NCBI RefSeq assembly: GCF_052324685.1 | Contig: NW_027506969.1 | Location: forward strand, 331,001-395,000 | Reading direction: 5' to 3' | DNA from: Brachyhypopomus gauderio | Lineage: Eukaryota; Chordata; Actinopteri; Gymnotiformes; Hypopomidae | Length of the DNA stretch: 64,000 nt | Shown here: piece by piece, positions 10,576 through 24,400 of the stretch | Layout of the letters: every line of letters begins with the position of its first letter | How positions within the stretch are numbered: the first letter of the stretch is position 1 | Notes under the pieces: model-generated | Told to the model about the DNA's origin: nothing | Seen by the model: the letters and a program-made list of their open reading frames with translations, nothing else | The model's database searches: none | Position numbers and translations under genes: made by a program

Positions 10576-13157
10576 CTAGTGGGCCCCCTTTATGGCTTTA
10601 TAAAACATATTAAACGTTAATGAATCCGAACAAAAGTGATAAATTCCTATCCCATCTACATGCCTACCGAGTTTTAGACGTCTACGTGCAGCCGATCGCG
10701 AGATATCCGGCTTTAAAGTTGGTGACAAAAGTGCACCTCGCGGGGGAGTCTCCCGACATATCCGTTTAAAAAACATATTTATGATGTGAGATGTCTTAAT
10801 GTTTTGTCACCTAAAAATCGTACACTAATAAGGCTTCAATTTAAGACCTTAACATCGTATATCCGTTGTGGTTAAATACCTTAAAAAGCTTGCTCACCTC
10901 ACTGCAAAATTTTGTGTAATCCACTTCCTGGATGAGACGCTCCGACAAATCTGCCCCCTACGCGTCACCGAAGCGTTTTGAAAGCTGATTTGTCCTCTTA
11001 TTACAAAGCTGCAGCGGTTCTGCTTTGATTTGAGTGGTTTTTATTGGTCTGAAGTGGGGTAGTGACTTTGAGTGACAGGTTTTACAACCTCTCCCCGGCG
11101 AGGTGCGAAGGGGAGGGGAGGTGGGGGTGATCCAATCGGCTCTACAGACATTCTGGCGCCTTAGAAGTGATTGAAAGGTGTTCTAACCAATAGTTTACGT
11201 CCTTCTGAAGCTAATCAGCCCTCGTTTGCCATGATTGGTGGATTATTTATTTTATAAGACCCTTCTTTGCGAAGATTTCTTTTATAAAGAAGATTTCTTT
11301 TATAAGACCCTTCTTTACGCACTTTGCGTGCGTAGTCATTTCCAATGTGGGTCCGCTAGCATAGCAACATAAGCTATCCTTTGCTAACCTAAGCTAAGCT
11401 CCACCAGAACACACTGTTTGGCGAAACTGACGCAGTCATGGATCATTTTGTTCGTTTTTATTCTGATTGTGGATACTTTTGAACATCACAGAAAATAAAA
11501 GGATTACTTTTTATGGAATATATGAGCAATTTTCGGAATTTTCGCCAACCCGGAAGTGAGACTGTACACCGGCTACGACGCGATTCTACGTACTCGTGAG
11601 TAAAAATGGATAATTTTTCATAAGCGATTTTGTACAAAATATATAATCTAATACTAAACATTAGATTATAAACAGTATTGAAGCTTTTGAGTGCTGGAGT
11701 ACACTGTATCGTGTCGGATGCTACCGGAGTTGGCGACGTAAGCTTAGCTGTAGCCTGTCGGACTATATTAGACATAAATATCATAACGTGACGTTCATAT
11801 TTGGACATGGAATTTATTCATTGTAATTTTCTGGTCTTTCTGTAATATGTGCTTCGTTGTTGTTTGAAATAGCTCCTCGGTTTCGTGTATGGAATTTGTT
11901 AGCATGTTAGCTTGGTTGGCTAAGGGTGTCCACCGGGTGTGTCGCATAATTAGCATACGTGGACACTGGAATGTTGGACAGGACATACCTTGGAACAAAG
12001 TGGAATAACTTTGCAATGCTTGCATGGATTTGCTCCATTTTTTCTGTGTTGTTAGAAAAGACCCTAGCGAAATTTATTGCAAATTTATAGACAGATTGGA
12101 ATAACTATGTAAATATACATACTGGTCAATTTCAGGTTCAAGTTTTTTTGGCTATGTTTTTCTGTAATAGAAGCTCTCAAATAAAACCACATTATGGAAA
12201 TATAAGCCTAGAGATGAATATGTTGGTCTAACTGTCTTCTTCAGTTTGAGCCCTGAATGATCATTTTCCTATATGTACAACTTGAGATATCTAGTGTTGA
12301 AGTGTACTAGTACCATTCGCTCAAAAATGCAGCCATTGGGCTGTCAAGCGTTAAAGGGGGGCATCTGCAGTCATCAAGCCGCTAATTAAAAAACCGTGTT
12401 CCAAGGTATGTCCAGTGCGCCACACCCATGTCCAAATATGACACACCCTTAGCCAACTAAGCTAACATGCTACTACAAACAACAACGTTGGACATCTTAC
12501 AGAAACACCAGAAAATTCCAATGAAGTCATTTTGTTGTATTATATATGTTGTTATATTTATGTCCAAGATAGTCCGACAGGCTAGCTAAGCTAACGTAGC
12601 CAACTACGTTAAGATCCAACATGATACCGAGTACTACAGTACTTAAATGCTCTAATACTGTTTATAATCTAATATTTAGTATTAGATCATATAGTACAAA
12701 TTCTCGTATGTAAAATAGTTTTTTTTTTTTTCATTTTTACTCATGAGTCCGTCATATCGCGTCGTAGCGGTGGTTCAGGCTTACTTCCGGGTCGGCGCCG
12801 TACCCGAAAACTGGACATAAACTCCATCCAAAGTAATCCTTTTCTTTTCTGTGATGTTCAAAAGTATCCGTGATCAAAATAACAACTAACAAAATAATCC
12901 ACGACTGCTTCAGTTTCGCCGAACAGAGTCATTTGCGTGGGTTCTATGGAGCTTAGCTTAGGTTACCTTAGGCTAGTAGGTTTGCAAAACTACAACGGAA
13001 ATCATAGCCACGTTCCGGGGCTTAGTTTTCAAATAAACATTCACCAATCATGGCAAGTGAGGGGTTGATCTTTTCAACTTAACTATTGGTTAGAACAGCT
13101 ATCAATCACTTCGAAGGCGCCAGCTGGTCTCAGCCGGGCTTATTGGATGGACCCCCC

Positions 13158-13192
<35 letters not shown>

Positions 13193-13642
13193 CGCCGGGT
13201 GTCACTACCCCCTTCTAGACCAATAAAATCGACGCATTTCGAAGCAAAACCGCTGCAGCTTTGTAATTAGAGGACAAATCAGCTTTCAAAACGCTTCGGT
13301 GACGCTGAGAGGGCGTCTCATCCAGGAAGTGGATTACGCACAATGTTGCAGCAAAGTGAGCAAGCAAATTAAGGTATTTAACAACATTTTCTCTACTATG
13401 TTAAGGTTTTAAATTGAAGCCTTGTTAGTAAATGGGGGGGGGGGGGGGGAGCGCTTTCATCACCAACTTCAAAGCCGGATATCTCGCGATCGCCTGTAGG
13501 TAGACGGCTAAAACTCGGTAGGCATGTAGATTGGATAGGACATCTTGAATTTATTGCTTTTGTTTGGAATTCCATCAATGTTTAATATGTTTAATAACAC
13601 GATTTATGAGCTGGGCCCGCCGGCAGGCCCACTAGGGGACGC
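10572..13642. repeat. 3.07-kb imperfect palindrome
   Basis: Left arm 10572 to about 12000 is the diverged inverse of about 12400 to 13642, with a loop of about 400 bp. Matched landmarks: CTAGTGGGCC (10580) with GGCCCACTAG (13627); GCGAGATATCCGGCTTTAAA (10697) with the inverse near 13470; CAATCATGG near 13046 with CCATGATTGG at 11230; ACCTTGGAAC (11987) with TTCCAAGGTA (12401). No coding region. The right arm also holds a (CA)n run at 13160 and a G run at 13434. Confidence 0.8.
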
Positions 13643-13847
13643 TTCTGCAGAAGTTATTTTCTGCAGTTACTGTATAGTCCAGTTCTATAATCTAATTCTA
13701 TAATAATTTCTATACTGCTGTTAATGTATAGTCAACTGCAGTGGATGTTACACTGCCCTGAGTCTATACTACAATTGTAATGAATTACAATTATAATGTA
13801 CTAAAGTGAATTTTATACTGCTGACAACTGTCCAGCTACTATATAGC

Positions 13848-14272
13848 AGTGATTCAGTAGACCACTGCAGTGAATCAGTAGGTCGCTGCAGTGATTCAGT
13901 AGGTCGCTGCAGTGATTCAGTAGACCACTGCAGTGATTCAGTAGGTCGCTGTAGTGATTCAGTAGGTCGCTGCAGTGATTCAGTAGGTCGCTGCAGTGAT
14001 TCAGTAGGTTGCTGTAGTGATTCAGTAGGTCGCTGCAGTGATTCAGTAGACCGCTGCAGTGATTCAGTAGACCGCTGCAGTGATTCAGTAGGTAGGTTGC
14101 TGCATTGATTCAGTAGACCGCTGCAGTGATTCAGTAGGTAGGTTGCTGCAGTGATTCAGTAGACCGCTGCAGTGATTCAGTAGACCGCTGCAGTGATTCA
14201 GTAGGTCGCTGCAGTGATTCAGTAGGTCGCTGTAGTGATTCAGTAGGTCGCTGTAGTGATTCAGTAGTCCCC
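13848..14272. repeat. 21-bp minisatellite
   Basis: About 20 copies of GATTCAGTAGGTCGCTGCAGT with GACC variants. The open frame through it (SDSVGRC repeats) is a by-product. Confidence 0.9.
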
Positions 14273-14317
14273 TGATTGTGTACTTCTACAGTTGCTCTAC
14301 ATTCAAGTTACCTGGAA

Positions 14318-14467
14318 ATAATGAGGCATGGGGGTAAATAATGAGGCATGAGGGTAAATAATGAGGGATGAGGGTAAATAATGAGGCATGGGGATAAATA
14401 ATTAGGGTAAATAATGAGGGATGGGGGTAAATAATGTGGAATGGGGTAAATAATGAAGGATGAGGGC
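14318..14467. repeat. Short tandem array, about 17-18-bp unit
   Basis: Repeats of TAAATAATGAGGCATGGGGG with indels. Confidence 0.8.
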
Positions 14468-14599
14468 CTTACGGCTTGAGTCTCGCAGTACCACTCTGGA
14501 GTGCAGAAAGAGCCATTTCCATCGTAAACATAGTTGTGTTGGTGCAGCTGTGTGCGGGGGATTGACAGACTGAGGACGTGTCCTGTTCACCTGCTCTGA

Positions 14600-15020
14600 A
14601 ACACTAACTAAACATTATATCGCTAACTAAACACTAAAGGACTAATTCTTCCAACACCAACACTAATGAGACTGTTTCCTCATACAGTTTTATTAACATG
14701 TTAAACACCACTTGTTACACCACACACTTAAGCATTGTATTTTACAGCAATGACAGTAAAATAAACATAATATACATAAACAGTAAATGAAAATGACATT
14801 CTTGTTTTTAGAAAGATCCCCAATACAGCATCCATTCCTCAGAAGAACCAGAGAGCACTACAGCTCTGCTGAGGTATCACAGGGTTGGAATAGTTCACAG
14901 ATTCACTATCCATTACTGATAGTGTCATGATTCAAATTTGTTCCTCAGATTTGTGCATGTGCATGTGTGCGTATGGGAGTTTCTGCATGTGTGCATGGTG
15001 GTGCATGTGCATGGGTGTTT
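14600..15020. other. Unassigned intergenic sequence
   Basis: AT-rich, no gene or recognised element. Confidence 0.4.
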
Positions 15021-15027
15021 GTGTGTG

Positions 15028-15640
15028 CAGTGATGATGTATGAGAGGTGTGGTTATGTTTATGATGTATGAGAGGTGTGGTTATGTAAATGGTGAGTGAG
15101 AGGTGTGGCTGTTTATGATGTATGAGAGGTGTGGTTATGTAAATGGTGAGTGAGAGGTGTGGTTATGTAAATAGTGAGTGAGAAGTGTGGTTATGTTTAT
15201 GATGTATGAGAGGTGTGGTTATGTAAATGGTGAATGAGAGGTGTGGTTATGTAAATGATGAGTGAGAGGTGTGGTTATGTAAATGATGAGTGAGAGATGT
15301 GGTTATGTAAATGGTGTATGAGAGGTGTGGTTATGTAAATAGTGAGTGAGAAGTGTGGTTATGTTTATGCTGTATGAGAGGTGTGGTTATGTAAATGGTG
15401 AATGAGAGGTGTGGTTATGTAAATGATGAGTGAGAGGTGTGGTTATGTAAATGATGAGTGAAAGGTGTGGCTATGTAAATAATGAGTGAGAGGTGTAGCT
15501 ATGTACACGATGTGTGAGAAGTGGGGTTATGTAAATGATGAGTGAGAGGTGTGGTTATGTAAATGATGAGTGAGAGGTGTGGTTATGTTTATGATGTATG
15601 AGAGGTGTGGTTATGTAAACGATGAGTGAGAGGGGTGTTA
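15028..15640. repeat. 28-bp minisatellite
   Basis: About 22 units of GAGGTGTGGTTATGTAAATG plus ATGAGTGA, with a TTTATGATGTATGA variant at intervals. Confidence 0.9.
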
Positions 15641-15956
15641 GACCCAATGTCTTCAATGAACCAACAGCGTTGTCCTAACTAATAGAATTACATGATGCAA
15701 GGTGTGGCTAATCGTTCAGTATTTCTACTCTATTAACACAGTTTTCTACTAATCAGATATTTATTCAAATCCTTCAACAGTGTTTGAGTAGCAAACACAC
15801 AACTGGGTTATAGATTATTAGTACTGATCAGTGGCGTGCACAGACATTTTGGGGGGCAAGTGCTCGGGGGGAGGGGGGGTGAAGGGCACTTTTTAGCGCA
15901 TGTGAAACACCTAATTATAAAAAAAAATTACAAGCACATGTTGAATGAAATTTGAC

Positions 15957-16630
15957 CAGTAGCGAACCGTGACCTTTAAACCTGGGCCCGCTACCCCCTC
16001 CCCTCCCCCCCAAAATTTTTTTCCTTTCTTAATAAACTAAATAAAGAAAAACTGAGACGACAGTACAGCTTTAAACACGCAATAAACAATAATATCTGTA
16101 CTAGATAACATCTTAAGCAAAATAAGTTTCCAAACAAAATAAGGTTCACAGCTCCGTGGTTCTCGGAAGCGGAATATGTAAACAACGCGCACGAGGACGT
16201 CAAAGGGATGAATCGAAACTAGCTAGCGATGGTGCTAACGACAGCTAGCGTCGCCACAGCGGGCGGAAATTATCATACAGTTAAGCCCGCCCACTAAGAG
16301 AGAAGATATGATTGGTCAATTTTGCTGTCATTTGAAACTGGTATTGCGCTGAATTATAACTGCCAGGCCCTCTGTAAACGAACAGCGGGCATCACAGTCC
16401 TGATAGGGGGAGACACAGGCTCACAGGCTTCCACTCAACCCCTCACCTTCCAACACAGATTGAATAGACACGGGTGAATATTTTATTTGCTTATATTTTT
16501 GTAATTGTTTAGATGTCGAATGTCAAACTGTAAGTAGATAAAATAAAATTGGATAATTATATATATAATGCTTTAAGAATATTTTAGGCCCTCTGAGAGG
16601 GCGTAGAGGGCCCTGACGGTTCCCCACTGA
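15957..16630 (-). mobile_element. hAT-like element, copy L of an inverted pair
   Basis: 674 bp, ends CAGTAGCGAACCGTGACC and (inverted) CAGTGGGGAACCGTCAGG. TSD AATTTGAC at 15949-15956 and 16631-16638. Carries a 70-codon remnant frame (15991-16203, minus). Confidence 0.9.
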
Positions 16631-16875
16631 ATTTGACATTTTATTTGTAACATTCTCTAAACGTGAGTTTTCAATGGAAAAAAGTCATGCAGCCAACTGA
16701 TAAAATTCATATCCAATATTAACTATATACAGTCATGTCCTTCAGTTAACTTCTGTTTACCCTCCACTGTCTGCAGGCCTTGTTGCATATATTTTGCAAT
16801 TAGTAAATCAATTATAGGCCTACAATTAAGACAGCAGAAATCTAGCCCTCAGTAAAATTCTCAATATGTTTCCAT

Positions 16876-17554
16876 CAGTGGGGAACCGTCAGGGCCCTCT
16901 ACGCCCTCTCAGAGGGCCTAAAATATTCTTAAAGCATTATATATATAATTATCCAATTTTATTTTATCTACTTACAGTTTGACATTCGACATCTAAACAA
17001 TTACAAAAATATAAGCAAATAAAATATTCACCCGTGTCTATTCAATCTGTGTTGGAAGGTGAGGGGTTGAGTGGAAGCCTGTGAGCCTGTGTCTCCCCCT
17101 ATCAGGACTGTGATGCCCGCTGTTCGTTTACAGAGGGCCTGGCAGTTATAATTCAGCGCAATACCAGTTTCAAATGACAGCAAAATTGACCAATCATATC
17201 TTCTCTCTTAGTGGGCGGGCTTAACTGTATGATAATTTCCGCCCGCTGTGGCGACGCTAGCTGTCGTTAGCACCATCGCTAGCTAGTTTCGATTCATCCC
17301 TTTGACGTCCTCGTGCGCGTTGTTTACATATTCCGCTTCCGAGAACCACGGAGCTGTGAACCTTATTTTGTTTGGAAACTTATTTTGCTTAAGATGTTAT
17401 CTAGTACAGATATTATTGTTTATTGCGTTTTTAAAGCTGTACTGTCGTCTCAGTTTTTCTTTATTTAGTTTATTAAGAAAGGAAAAAAATAATTTCGGGG
17501 GGGAGGGGGGGGGGGGGTAGCGGGCCCAGGTTTAAAGGTCACGGTTCGCTACTG
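16876..17554 (+). mobile_element. hAT-like element, copy R of an inverted pair
   Basis: 679 bp, nearly identical to the reverse complement of 15957-16630. TSD GTTTCCAT at 16868-16875 and 17555-17562. The same remnant frame lies at 17302-17520; the differences are mainly a longer G run and a few substitutions. Confidence 0.9.
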
Positions 17555-17626
17555 GTTTCCATAGAAACTGTGCCAACAGGTAATCTTAAAAGGCTTAAAG
17601 TCATACAGAAACTGTACAGAATGATT

Positions 17627-17885
17627 CATATATCTGGTATATCTGATATATAAATCATATATCTGGTATATTCATATCTGGTATATCTGATATATAAATC
17701 ATATATCTGGTATATTCATATGTGGTATATCTGATATACATCATATATCTGGTATATTCATATGTGGTATATCTGATATATAAATCATATATCTGGTATA
17801 TTCATATCTGGTATATCTGATATATAAATCATATATCTAGTATATTCATATCTGGTATATCTGATATACATCATATATCTCAGTG
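17627..17885. repeat. AT-rich tandem array
   Basis: Repeats of ATATATCTGGTATATTCATA and TCTGATATATAAATC. Confidence 0.85.
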
Positions 17886-18196
17886 AGCAGAATCAGGAGT
17901 AAATGAATGTTAGTAACACTGTCACAATTCACACTGATCTGGAACCTGACAACACATTGATCCAGTGTCAGAGTACACACCCACACACCACACACGTACT
18001 CACACACACACATCCAGTCTCAGAGTACTCACTCACTCACTCTCTCTCACTCACTCTCTCTCTATCTGACATACGCAGTAATAAGTGTCCTGGGGTCACA
18101 GTTCCTGGTAAGTCCATACTGAAGCCAACATCTTCTCAGAATCACATTAGACTGCACAACATACAGAACACAACACCACACACACTCACACACTCA

Positions 18197-18495
18197 TCAG
18201 ACGTGGCTGGAGTGTGACGGGGGGGTGGAGGTATGGTGATCCCTATGGTGCAGCTCATCTCTGAGGCACAGCGGGTGGTGGAGCAGACTGCACACGTTGA
18301 CACGGTAACGGGTGGACATGATGTTGTAGAGGAGCGGGTTGATGGCGGCACTGAGGTAGAAAAGCACGAAGGAGATGAGGTTGAGATACTGGCTGATGTA
18401 GTAGAGCTCAGGGGTGGAGTCTGGACCCACAGAGAAGAGAGTCCGACCCACATGGAAGGGCAGCCAGCACAGGATAAACACCACCACGATCACCA
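18197..18495 (-). CDS. mlnr: mlnr-like exon 3 (TM6-TM7 and C-tail)
   Basis: Acceptor CTCTCTCTGCAG|TGGTGATCG; the first two bases complete the Val codon begun by exon 2. It encodes FILCWLPFHVGR, LFYLSAAINPLLYNIM and a short Cys/His/Ser-rich tail ending SHSSHV, then TGA at 18197. The acceptor is identical in sequence to the units of the array that begins at the next base. Confidence 0.87.
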
Positions 18496-21400
18496 CTGCA
18501 GAGAGAGAAACACCATCACCACTGCAGAGAGAGAGAAACACCATCACCACTGCAGAGAGAGAGAAACACCATCACCACTGCAGAGAGAGAGAAACACCAT
18601 CACCACTGCAGAGAAACACGATCACCACTGCAGAGAAACACGATCACCACTGCAGAGAGAGAAACACCATCACCACTGCAGAGAAACACGATCACCACTG
18701 CAGAGAGAGAAACACCATCACCACTGCAGAGAGAGAAACACCATCACCACTGCAGAGAAACACCATCACCACTGCAGAGAAACACCATCACCACTGCAGA
18801 GAGAGAAACACCATCACCACTGCAGAGAAACACCATCACCACTGCAGAGAGAGAAACACCATCACCACTGCAGAGAGAGAAACACCATCACCACTGCAGA
18901 GAAACACCATCACCACTGCAGAGAAACACCATCACCACTGCAGAGAGAGAAACACCATCACCACTGCAGAGAAACACCATCACCACTGCAGAGAAACACC
19001 ATCACCACTGCAGAGAAACACCATCACCACTGCAGAGAGAGAAACACCATCACCACTGCAGAGAGAGAAACACCATCACCACTGCAGAGAAACACCATCA
19101 CCACTGCAGAGAGAGAAACACCATCACCACTGCAGAGAGAGAAACACCATCACCACTGCAGAGAGAGAAACACCATCACCACTGCAGAGAAACACCATCA
19201 CCACTGCAGAGAGAGAAACACCATCACCACTGCAGAGAGAGAAACACCATCACCACTGCAGAGAAACACCATCACCACTGCAGAGAGAGAAACACCATCA
19301 CCACTGCAGAGAAACACCATCACCACTGCAGAGAGAGAAACACCATCACCACTGCAGAGAGAGAAACACCATCACCACTGCAGAGAGAGAAACACCATCA
19401 CCACTGCAGAGAGAGAAACACCATCACCACTGCAGAGAAACACCATCACCACTGCAGAGAGAGAAACACCATCACCACTGCAGAGAGAGAAACACCATGA
19501 CCACTGCAGAGAGAAACACCATCACCACTGCAGAGAGAGAAACACCATCACCACTGCAGAGAGAGAAACACCATCACCACTGCAGAGAGAGAAACACCAT
19601 CACCACTGCAGAGAAACACCATCACCACTGCAGAGAGAGAAACACCATCACCACTGCAGAGAGAGAAACACCATCACCACTGCAGAGAAACACACCATCA
19701 CCACTGCAGAGAGAGAAACACCATCACCACTGCAGAGAGAGAAACACCATCACCACTGCAGAGAAACACCATCACCACTGCAGAGAGAGAAACACCATCA
19801 CCACTGCAGAGAGAGAAACACCATCACCACTGCAGAGAGAGAAACACCATCACCACTGCAGAGAGAGAAACACCATCACCACTGCAGAGAGAGAAACACC
19901 ATCACCACTGCAGAGAAACACCATCACCACTGCAGAGAGAGAAACACCATCACCACTGCAGAGAGAGAAACACCATCACCACTGCAGAGAGAGAAACACC
20001 ATCACCACTGCAGAGAGAGAAACACCATCACCACTGCAGAGAGAGAAACACCATCACCACTGCAGAGAGAAACACCATCACCACTGCAGAGAGAGAAACA
20101 CCATCACCACTGCAGAGAGAGAAACACCATCACCACTGCAGAGAAACACAGGCCTGATAGTTTTCAGGCGCCACGCCGGAATTCCGTGTCCGCGAGGGAA
20201 AAAAAAAGAATTTTTGGGGGGGAAAAATCCATCAAATCATAATAATAAACCACACACGCGCGCGTGCTATCTGTTTTGAGGCCGAAATATGATCTTCTCA
20301 CTAGATCATCAGCGCTGGATGGATGACGGCGGTGTCATTTGATTGACTTGCGGGTCATCCCGCATTCTGATTTTCGGACATTACGTAAAAAAGCTACCTC
20401 CCTCCTGCCTTAAGTCCAGTTTGTTTTGGTCAGTTTATGTTTTCAACTTGATTGGTCGTGCCGAAGTCATCAATGCTCCGATTCAATCGACATAAACATC
20501 ATACAGGCGGTTATGAGGTTCCCGAGTTACGATTTTTCGTGGTTACTACACATTTCGTATGTTTGGTGTGCGCGGCGTCAGGATAGGCCTTTAGCCTTAG
20601 TTAAATGCAGCTATGAATAAAGGTATTTGCCAAAAGGCTAGCTTTAGGATATGATAACTGCGTATAGTATGTTATTTACGTACAGTATGTAAGTAAGTTC
20701 CGATTTACACCGAAAATCGATTTACGGCGGATCGACGTCGTAACCCGGGGACCGCCTGTATTTCAGACATTGGAAGAGCTTCAGAGGTAGATACAAGATA
20801 AATTCAGTATTTTATCTTTATTCTGATTGTTTAATTTTTATCAGAAATATAAGAAAGTGTTTTTTTGAGCCGGTACAGGTGGTCAGACGATCTGGTTCAT
20901 CATGGCCGCCTGTAACTTACGGCATAAGGTGTAATACATGAACAAAAGCACAAAATGTATGTCCTAATAAACCAACACAAAATATGTATTAAATATTTTA
21001 TATAATAAAACTAACTATAATCACAATACTTGTAATTCTTTTAAACTTTATTTGCATAATTTCTTTGAATTGTCTGGTATCCTATAATTTACTAACAGTA
21101 ATGAATAAATAATGAATCATGCCTGTTTTTAACATATTGTGTCTAATTGTGTTAACAGAATCTTTAGGTTACAGCATTTTCTCAGAATATTAATAGAAAT
21201 TTGTTTTTTTTTATTTCCCCATAATGATTACCTGACTTGTTTATTATTAATTAATTAAAAGATTAATTATTAAATATTCAAAATATGGTACACTTCCACT
21301 CCTCACCCAGCCCCCAAGTTCAGGCTCAGGAAATTTTCCCACTATCACCCCTGGAAACACCATCAGCACTGCAGATAGAAACACCATCACCACTGCAGAT

Positions 21401-24400
21401 AGAAACACCATCAGCACTGCAGATAGAAACACCACCACCACTGCAGAGAAACACCATCACCACTGCAGAGAGACGCCTTCAGCACTGCAGATAGAAACAC
21501 CATCAGCACTGCAGAGAAACACCATCAGCACTGCAGAGAGAAACACCATTACCACTGCAGAGAGAAACACCATCAGCACTGCAGAGAGAGAAACACCATC
21601 ACCACTGCAGATAGAAACACCATCAGCACTGCAGATAGAAACACCATCAGCACTGCAGATAGAAACACCATCACCACTGCAGAGAGAAACACCACCACCA
21701 CTGCAGAGAGACACCTTCAGCACTGCAGATAGAAACACCATCAGCACTGCAGAGAAACACCATCAGCACTGCAGAGAGAAACACCATTACCACTGCAGAG
21801 AGAAACACCATCAGCACTGCAGATAGAAACACCACCACCACTGCAGAGAAACACCATCACCACTGCAGAGAGACGCCTTCAGCACTGCAGATAGAAACAC
21901 CATCAGCACTGCAGAGAAACACCATCAGCACTGCAGAAACACCATTACCACTAGAGAGAGAAACACCATCACCACTGCAGATAGAAACACCATCAGCACT
22001 GCAGATAGAAACACCATCACCACTGCAGAGAGAGAGAAACACCACCACCACTGCAGAGAGACACCTTCAGCACTGCAGATAGAAACACCATCAGCACTGC
22101 AGAGAGAAACACCATTACCACTGCAGAGAGAAACACCATCAGCACTGCAGAGAGAAACACCATCAGCACTGCAGAGAGAAAAACACCATCACCACTGCAG
22201 ATAGAAACACCATCACCACTGCAGAGAGAGAGAGAAACACCACCACCACTGCAGAGAGAAACACTATCAGCACTGCAGATAGAAACACCATCACCACTGC
22301 AGAGAGACACATTCAGCACTGCAGATAGAAACACCATCAACACTGCAGAGAGAGAGAGAGACTTGATCTACGCAGCATTTAGGTTATGGTATGAGATAGG
22401 CATAATCTCCCTTCTTGACCTTTATAGAGATGGTATTTTATGTTCTTTTGCTCAATTATCTGTTGATTTTAATTTACCATCTTCCCATTTGTTCAGATAC
22501 ATTCAAATTAGGCAGTGCCACTCCTCTTTATTTTCAGACCATGTGATGACTTTCTGTATCTTGACCCCTCCCAGCTATCACTTATATCTAGGATATACTC
22601 TCGCCTGATGGACATAAATCCATAAAAAATGCTTGGGAGGTGGAACTGGGCTCCGGGTTACCAAACGGCTGGTGGGATAAGGCGTTGAACCACGTGCGTT
22701 CCAGTTACAGTTACAATTTAAAGTGTTACACAGAGTTCACCTTTCCAAATACCGATTGGCAGTGTTTTTCCCTGAAACAGTGACAGATCGTTGTGAAAGA
22801 TGCTCTATGTCTTCATGTAATTTATCCCATATGTTTTTCTTTTGCTCGGTTATTCAAAAATTTTGGTTTGATTATTTTGATACAATGTCAAAAATCTTTG
22901 GCTTAACTCTTCAAATCTGTCCTAATACTGCCATTTTTGGGCTCTCCTCACGGGTTTATTCACTTTCAAAGAGACGTTATTGCTTTTACTTCTTTGTTAG
23001 CTAGGCGACGTATCCTTCTGCTCTGGAAATCCTCCAAACCACCTACATCATTAATGTGGTTCCATGATGTGATCTATTTTCTTAGGTTAGAGAAAATCAG
23101 ATTTACTTTAAGAGGGAGCACCTTGAAGTTCTATTTAAAATGGAACTCTTTTCTTTCTTATTTCGATCGACTTCGGACAACGCCCTCTATTTAAAATTAA
23201 ACACAAAAATTAGCACGTGTTCTCTCCCCCCCAACCCCCTCTTTTATTTGTTTATTGTTTGTTTCTTTCTTTTTGTTTTGTTTGTTTGTTTCTTTTTGGT
23301 TTTTGTTTGTTTGCTTGTTTATCTCAGGGACTAAGTGAGGTTAGGGGGAAAAAAGAAGACTTTTAAGAAGTCTGCTTAAAATTAGCTTTCCACTGCTGTT
23401 ACATTGTATATTTGTTCTATGACTTCTCAATATTTATTTATTTTTTGTTAAAAGAAAAAGACTGAAAGGTCTGGTCACTATATACTAATAATTACCCATC
23501 AGCTAAGATCTGTGTTGCGAATAACGCCATTAAAAATAACAGCGTTAGGTAACGGCCTCATTTTGTCAGTAACGGGATAATATAATTAATTACTTTTCCT
23601 GTTGTTACAACGCCGTTGACGTTACTGGTCATTAAAAGCGGTGCGTTACTATATATTGATATACTAACAGCAATCCGAGCGGACCGCTGCCCAGGCTAGT
23701 GAGGAGTAACAGATCTCGATAGGTCACAGTTCTCGGTGTAACACCTGTTTAACTTAACAAGTTAGTAAGTGATTGGCTAAGGCAGCGTTATGGTAGCCAA
23801 TCAGAGCCAGTGTTTTTACACGCGTGCCGAAGCACACCAGTGACACACGACACAAACGGAGAAGAGGCAGAAATGGCGAGTCAGGAGCAAGCCGAAGAAA
23901 AATTAGCATTTTCAAGGTAGCGATATAAACGTTATTTAAGAAGAAAATACTTGAAGTTCCTGAATGTCTACCAGACTGGGTATTTGATTTATTTAAGAAT
24001 AGAGGTTTTATTGTTAAGTTTACTTCTGTTGTGAACAAACTAGTTGTCTCAGGTTGAGAGAATTTAATTTAACTAGATAGATGTAAATGCAATTTATATA
24101 GTGTAACTTTTTTTTTTTTTTTTTCTTCCAAAGATTTGGCATTTTAAATGATTTTATCCTGCACTGATCTGTTGATGTGCAATAAATATCAAAAGTTAAA
24201 CACCTTTATGATCTACTTATTTCAACTGATTGTGAAAACTGCTTTTTCAAAAAATCCTTATTCATTGGCATATAACTTTTTTTTTTACTGTAATGCAAAT
24301 AGTTACTTTCCCTGGTAAGGAGTTACTTTTATTATAGAGTAATTCAGTTACTAACTCAGTTACTTTTTTGAACAAGTAGTGAGTAACTATAACAAATTAC

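Noticed and set aside
18233..20279. Plus-strand frames of 669 and 621 codons
   Set aside because: They run through the 22/26-bp minisatellite; the protein is an endless His-His-His-Cys-Arg / Thr-Ile-Thr-Thr-Ala repeat antisense to mlnr exon 3.
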